Assembly (NCBI GenBank): GCA_016869595.1
Contig: VGDT01000014.1
Coordinates: forward strand, 1-63,780
DNA: 63,780 nucleotides
Source of the DNA: Alphaproteobacteria bacterium
Lineage (GTDB): Bacteria > Pseudomonadota > Alphaproteobacteria > Rhizobiales > Beijerinckiaceae
Reading direction: 5' to 3'
How positions within the stretch are numbered: the stretch's first letter is position 1; each line of letters starts with the position of its first letter. Below are positions 59,688 through 63,780 of the stretch, piece by piece. Both the position numbers and the translations under genes were made by a program. Below the pieces are notes generated by a model, which was given only the letters and a program-made list of their open reading frames with translations, had not been told where the DNA came from and made no database searches.

Positions 59688-61769
59688 ATGGCGTCGTCCC
59701 AAGGAGCGCATTCTCACGAGGCGAGAGCACAGGGTCCCCGGCTGATTGCGCTGGTGGGCCCTTTTCAATGCGGCAAGACCACTCTTTTGGAGGCTATTCT
59801 CGCCCATGCGGGCGCGATTCCGCGGCAGGGCGGCGTCGCCGCGGGCGCGAGCGTCGGCGACTCAAGTCCTGAAGCCCGCGCCCATCAAATGAGCGTCGAG
59901 TCCAATATCGCGACCGTCGACTATATGGGCGACCGCTACACTTTCGTCGATCTTCCGGGCTCCGTCGAATTCGCCCATGAATCGCGCAATATCCTGCCCG
60001 CGGTCGACGCGGCGATCGTCGTCTGCGAGGCCGAACCTCGCAAGGTTCCGGCGCTGCAGCTTATTTTGCGCCAGCTCGAAGAGCTCGGCGTGCCGCATTT
60101 CATCTTCCTCAACAAGATCGACGCGGCGACGATCGACGTGCGTGATGCGCTCGCCATTCTACAGCCTGCTTCGCGCACGCCGCTGCTGCTGCGCCAGATG
60201 CCGATCTGGAACAATGGCGTCGCCGTCGGATTCATCGATCTCGCGCTCGAACGCGCCTACGTCTACCGCGAACATGCGCCCTCCGAGGTCGTCGATATCC
60301 CTAAGGGCGACGCCGCGACCGAGAAGGAAGCGCGCTATTCGATGCTGGAGCGGCTCGCCGATTATGACGATGAGCTGATGGAGGAGCTGATTTCCGACAT
60401 CGAGCCGCCGCGCGACCAGGTCTTCGACGATCTCACCAAGGAATTGCGCGCAAGGCTCGTCGTCCCTCTGTTCATCGGCTCGGCTGAGCGGGGCGCCGGC
60501 GTGACCCGGCTGTTGAAAGCGCTGCGCCATGAAGCGCCGGGAATCGACGCCACCCGCGTGCGGCTCGGCGTCGGCGAAAACGGAGTCGCGCTCGCTCGCG
60601 TCATCCGCACGATTCATACGCCGCATGGCGGGAAAATTTCGGTCGCCCGGGTTCTGCGTGGCTCCTTTGCTGATGGGCAGACCGTCGCGTCCCTGCAGGG
60701 AGAGGATCGCATCTCTGGCATGTCATGTTTGACGGGCGCCGCGAGCAGCAAAATGACGGAGGCGAAGACCGGGGACGTCGTCGCTCTCGGGCGCCTCGAT
60801 CATGCGCAGACGGGCGACAATATCGTCACAGACGCCCGCGCCGGCGCGGCGGATTTGAAGAAGACGCGCGCCGATACTCCAGATCCTGTGCATGCGCTCG
60901 CGCTCAATGTGAAGGACCGCAAGGATGAGATGCGGCTCGCCGCGGCGGTGTCGAAGCTCATCGAAGAGGATCCTTCGCTCGTCTTCGTCCACGACCAGGA
61001 GCTTTCGCAGATCAAACTCTTCGGTCAGGGCGAGATGCATCTGCGCGTCGCCCTTGAACGCCTCGCCTCGCGCTTCAACGTCGCGGTCGAACGCTCAAAG
61101 CCGACGGTCGCTTATCGCGAAACGATCCGCCATAAGGTCACCATTCGCGGCCGCCACAAGAAGCAGTCCGGCGGACATGGCCAGTTCGGCGACGTGGTGA
61201 TGGAGATCGCGCCGCGTAGCCGCGGCGAGGGATTCGCCTTCAGCGAACGGGTGCATGGCGGCTCGGTGCCCAAGCAATATTTCTCTTCCGTCGAGGCCGG
61301 CTGTCAGGACGCTCTTCTGCATGGTCCGTTGGGCTTTCCCGTCGTCGACGTCGAGGCGGTTCTGACCGACGGCTCTTATCATTCGGTCGATTCTTCCGAT
61401 ATGGCGTTCCGCACCGCGGCGCGCATCGGCATGAGCGAAGCTTTGGAGAAGGCCGAGCCGATCCTGCTCGAGCCGGTGCTCGCGGTCGACATCTTCGTGC
61501 CGAGCGACGCCATGTCGCGCGCAACCGGCATCGTCTCGGCGCGCCGTGGCCAGATCATGGGCTTCGGCCCGCGCGAAGGATGGGAAGGCTGGGACAGGCT
61601 CGAAACTCTGATTCCCGAAGCGGAGATGGACAACCTCATTGTCGAGCTGCGCTCGGCGACGGCCGGCGCCGGCTTTTATCAGGCTCGTTTCGACCATCTC
61701 GCGGAAGTCGTCGGCAAGCAGGCGCGCGACATCGTCTCCGCTCATATGGCGAAGGCGAACGGGGGATAG
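59688..61769 (+). CDS. EF-G-like translational GTPase paralogue
   Basis: 693 residues, a full EF-G domain order: G domain (about 20-270), domain II, III, IV and V. G1 is GPFQCGKTT, G3 is DLPG (normally DTPG) and G4 is NKID. The domain IV tip region around GRHKKQSGGHGQFGDVVMEI and SSVEAGCQDALLHGP is recognisable. The true EF-G usually lies beside tuf in the ribosomal operon, so this is a divergent second copy of unproved function (EF-G-like/FusA2). ATG at 59688 after AAGGAGGGAGTG. Confidence 0.88.
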   Translation: MASSQGAHSHEARAQGPRLIALVGPFQCGKTTLLEAILAHAGAIPRQGGVAAGASVGDSSPEARAHQMSVESNIATVDYMGDRYTFVDLPGSVEFAHESRNILPAVDAAIVVCEAEPRKVPALQLILRQLEELGVPHFIFLNKIDAATIDVRDALAILQPASRTPLLLRQMPIWNNGVAVGFIDLALERAYVYREHAPSEVVDIPKGDAATEKEARYSMLERLADYDDELMEELISDIEPPRDQVFDDLTKELRARLVVPLFIGSAERGAGVTRLLKALRHEAPGIDATRVRLGVGENGVALARVIRTIHTPHGGKISVARVLRGSFADGQTVASLQGEDRISGMSCLTGAASSKMTEAKTGDVVALGRLDHAQTGDNIVTDARAGAADLKKTRADTPDPVHALALNVKDRKDEMRLAAAVSKLIEEDPSLVFVHDQELSQIKLFGQGEMHLRVALERLASRFNVAVERSKPTVAYRETIRHKVTIRGRHKKQSGGHGQFGDVVMEIAPRSRGEGFAFSERVHGGSVPKQYFSSVEAGCQDALLHGPLGFPVVDVEAVLTDGSYHSVDSSDMAFRTAARIGMSEALEKAEPILLEPVLAVDIFVPSDAMSRATGIVSARRGQIMGFGPREGWEGWDRLETLIPEAEMDNLIVELRSATAGAGFYQARFDHLAEVVGKQARDIVSAHMAKANGG

Positions 61770-61852
61770 CGGCGCGCTGTTGTGCGCGGGAGCACAGCGC
61801 CTCAAGTCGCATCGCATGATCATCGTGGCCTTCTTCGCAGGGGGACGATGAC

Positions 61853-62062
61853 ATGCGGATGTTCATATTCCTGGTCGCCGCGGCTCTCGCCGTGTCGTTC
61901 AGCCTCTATTCAAGCGCGAGCGGTTTGACGCGCGCATCGACCTCGGCGCCGCAGGCGATGAGCGTCGACGTCAATCCGACGCCGCGCTGCGTCAAGAGCA
62001 AGAAAACGCGCCAAGCGGCGAACGGCGGATGCGTCATGAAGGGCAAGCGCCGCGGCGCGTGA
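61853..62062 (+). CDS. Small exported basic protein, unknown
   Basis: 69 residues. Signal peptide MRMFIFLVAAALAVSFSLYS, then a mature part with two Cys (PTPRCVKSKK, NGGCVMKGKR) spaced about 16 apart and a basic tail. Downstream of the EF-G-like gene (83-bp gap). No family recognised; size and Cys pair suggest a periplasmic peptide. Start could also be the Met two codons later. Confidence 0.6.
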   Translation: MRMFIFLVAAALAVSFSLYSSASGLTRASTSAPQAMSVDVNPTPRCVKSKKTRQAANGGCVMKGKRRGA

Positions 62063-62132
62063 TTTGCGGCGCTTGATCCACTGGCTGGAGGTCTTAGCTA
62101 TTGCGCAGCTCTGCGCGAGAAGAGGCTCCAGC

Positions 62133-63032
62133 ATGTCTATACTTGGCGGCGCCGACACGTCGGCGAAAACCATTGAATTGCGGATTGCGCCGCGTGCGCG
62201 CGATCTCGGCGGCTTCAGCGTCAGGCGTGCGCTGCCTGACGACAGGCGGCAGATGGTCGGGCCGTTCATCTTTTACGATCATTTCGGCCCGGTTCAATTT
62301 GCGCCGGGGCAGGGGATGGACGTGCGTCCGCATCCCCATATCGGTCTTGCGACCGTCACCTATCTTCTCGACGGACGCATCTTGCATCGCGACAGTCTGG
62401 CGAATGTGCAGGAGATCGCGCCTAGCGCCATGAATTTGATGACCGCCGGGCGCGGCATCGTTCATTCCGAGCGCACGCCGCCGGGGCCGCGCGCTGCCGG
62501 CCAAAAGATGCTCGGGGTGCAAAGCTGGCTGGCGCTGCCGCTCGCGCATGAAGAAACAGAGCCGAGCTTCCAGCATTTTGGCGCCGAGGTTCTTCCTGTC
62601 GTTGAGGATCGAGGCGTGTTTGCGCGGGTGATCGCCGGCGCGGCGTTCGGCGCAAGGTCGCCGGTAGAGACCTTGTCGGAGTGGTTCTATGTCGAGCTGC
62701 GTCTTGCGGCCGGCGCCGCGGCGCCGCTCGACGCCGACTACGAGCAGCGGGCGCTCTATCTCATCGACGGCAGCGTCGAAATCGCCGATGAGCGCTTCGA
62801 GGAGCCGCAATTGCTGATCTTCAACCCCGGCGCCGCGATAACAATCCGCGCGCTTTCCGATGCGCGGATGATGCTGCTCGGCGGCGCGCCGCTCGAGGGG
62901 CGGCGCTATCTCTGGTGGAATCTCGTCGCTTCGCAAAAGGATCGGATCGAAGAGGCGAAGCGCGACTGGCGGGAAGGGCGGTTTCCATCCGTGCCGGGCG
63001 ACACGGAGTTCATTCCGCTGCCGGAAGAGTAG
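62133..63032 (+). CDS. Pirin family protein (cupin fold)
   Basis: 299 residues. Two cupin-like halves; the metal site motif of pirins is in VRPHPHIGLATVTYLLDGRI with the later HSERTP. Some pirins are quercetin dioxygenases or redox-linked regulators; function here is open. ATG at 62133 (GAGAAGAGGCTCCAGC before it); the frame back to 62064 begins in the short gap after the small exported protein and adds nothing recognisable. Confidence 0.93.
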   Translation: MSILGGADTSAKTIELRIAPRARDLGGFSVRRALPDDRRQMVGPFIFYDHFGPVQFAPGQGMDVRPHPHIGLATVTYLLDGRILHRDSLANVQEIAPSAMNLMTAGRGIVHSERTPPGPRAAGQKMLGVQSWLALPLAHEETEPSFQHFGAEVLPVVEDRGVFARVIAGAAFGARSPVETLSEWFYVELRLAAGAAAPLDADYEQRALYLIDGSVEIADERFEEPQLLIFNPGAAITIRALSDARMMLLGGAPLEGRRYLWWNLVASQKDRIEEAKRDWREGRFPSVPGDTEFIPLPEE

Positions 63033-63071
63033 GGGCGCTTTCCGCGCGCCCACCGTCCCGCGTGAGACTGC

Positions 63072-63599
63072 TTATGGAGTCATCACCACCGTGGCGCCGA
63101 CGGCGACGCGGTCGTAGAGATCGACGATATCCTCATTGAGCATGCGGATGCAGCCATAGGAGGCGGCTGAGCCGATCGACTTGCGCATCTTGTCGGTCGT
63201 GCCGTGGATCGCGACCTGACCCTCGCTCAGCGTCATGGCGCGGGCGCCCATCGGATTGTTCGGCGCGCCGCCGGGGATCACCTCGGGCAATTCCGGATGG
63301 TCATGCTTCACGTCTTCCGGGGGCGTCCAGTCGGGCGCGACATATTTGGCGTTGACCTGCACGACGCCGGTCCATTCCTTGCCGGCTTTCGGCACCGCGA
63401 CCTTGTAAGCGATGGCGTCGTCCTGATCGACGATGAGATAGAGCCTGCGCTCGTGCTCGCTGACGACAATCGAGCCGGGATCGAGCTCGGAATGATAGTG
63501 AACGAATTCGCGCGCGGCTGCGGCCTGCGGCGCAGAGGCGGCGCCGATGAGGGCGGCGGCGAAAGCGATCTGGGCGATCTTGGAAGTTTGGCGTTTCAT
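63072..63599 (-). CDS. L,D-transpeptidase (YkuD domain), exported
   Basis: 175 residues. Signal peptide (MKRQTSKIAQIAFAAALIGA, cut after AAAA). YkuD domain with VVSEHERRLYLIVDQDDAIA, and the catalytic HGTTDKMRKSIGSAASYGCI segment (His, Ser, Gly-Cys). Not a lipoprotein, unlike the YkuD gene at 12.2 kb. Makes or remodels 3-3 crosslinks in peptidoglycan. ATG at 63599; the 181 bp beyond it to the window end show no gene. Confidence 0.94.
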   Translation of the reverse strand: MKRQTSKIAQIAFAAALIGAASAPQAAAAREFVHYHSELDPGSIVVSEHERRLYLIVDQDDAIAYKVAVPKAGKEWTGVVQVNAKYVAPDWTPPEDVKHDHPELPEVIPGGAPNNPMGARAMTLSEGQVAIHGTTDKMRKSIGSAASYGCIRMLNEDIVDLYDRVAVGATVVMTP

Positions 63600-63780
63600 T
63601 TTCTTGCGCTCGATGTTCGGTGTCTCGATGAGCGCGTTGTAGAAAACGGCCGGCCCCTATTCCGTGCGGCGGCGCACGCGGGAAAACGGCGGCGCCGTTA
63701 GGCCCGACGGGAGGGTCAGATTGATCGTGAATGGCGCAGCGAGCTTTGGTGGATGTCTAGGAAATGGTCTTGCTTGTGCA

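Overview
The window is a GC-rich, gene-dense stretch of an alphaproteobacterial chromosome, almost certainly order Hyphomicrobiales (Rhizobiales). The evidence is the split F0 ATP synthase operon (atpI-atpB-atpE-atpF'-atpF, no F1 genes), the ctaC-ctaD-ctaB-small subunit-ctaG-ctaE-DUF983-surf1-thrC order, a cysteine-free L36 gene, IalB and Tlde1/DUF2778 family genes, and several families of dispersed palindromic repeats. Two different PHB depolymerases suggest a polyhydroxybutyrate-storing organism. Family or genus cannot be fixed from the sequence alone; a methylotroph/methanotroph-type lineage is only an impression.

Layout. 1-8 kb: the N-terminal part of enolase (cut by the window edge), a secreted unknown, a DUF892 ferritin-like protein, queF, a Ni/Co permease, a Phd/VapC-type toxin-antitoxin pair with a palindromic operator, a kdsA-UDG-GST operon, and queC. 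8-16 kb: a ZnuD-like TonB receptor behind a Zur-like palindrome, rpmJ, a histone-deacetylase-family enzyme, an L,D-transpeptidase lipoprotein, two tiny paralogous secreted peptides not previously known to me, a membrane protein and lpd. 16-19 kb: a surface-carbohydrate-like group (GSCFA, WcbI-like, CmoB-like methyltransferase). 19-25 kb: phaZ, cobalamin genes (cbiB, cbiD, cobU/cobP), a PEBP protein and an exported PHB depolymerase. 25-34 kb: metY, ptrB, ispB, a trmN6-like gene, a B12-binding radical SAM protein and a Tlde1-like protein. 35-38.3 kb is the accessory-looking part: a decayed SDR pseudogene, an AT-richer orphan with a HEPN-like motif, an orphan glyQ, and a small gene carrying a palindromic repeat inside its reading frame. 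38-45 kb: chaC, smc, an AI-2E family permease, and ceramidase-like and CPBP-like membrane proteins. 45.7-48.5 kb: the F0 operon, with a strong terminator-like hairpin after atpE. 49-58.6 kb: IalB, the aa3-type cytochrome c oxidase genes with assembly factors, thrC and an acetyltransferase. 58.8-63.6 kb: rph, an EF-G-like GTPase, pirin and a second L,D-transpeptidase.

Themes. Respiration (F0 plus cytochrome oxidase with CtaB, CtaG, Surf1), metal and cofactor economy (zinc receptor, Ni/Co uptake, cobalamin synthesis, B12-dependent radical SAM), queuosine precursor synthesis (queC, queF), PHB turnover and envelope remodelling. The most unusual items are the twin Cys-X5-Cys secreted peptides at 13.0-13.5 kb, the altered CuA motif of CtaC, the repeat insertion within a coding frame at 38.1 kb, and repeat elements whose ends supply stop codons.
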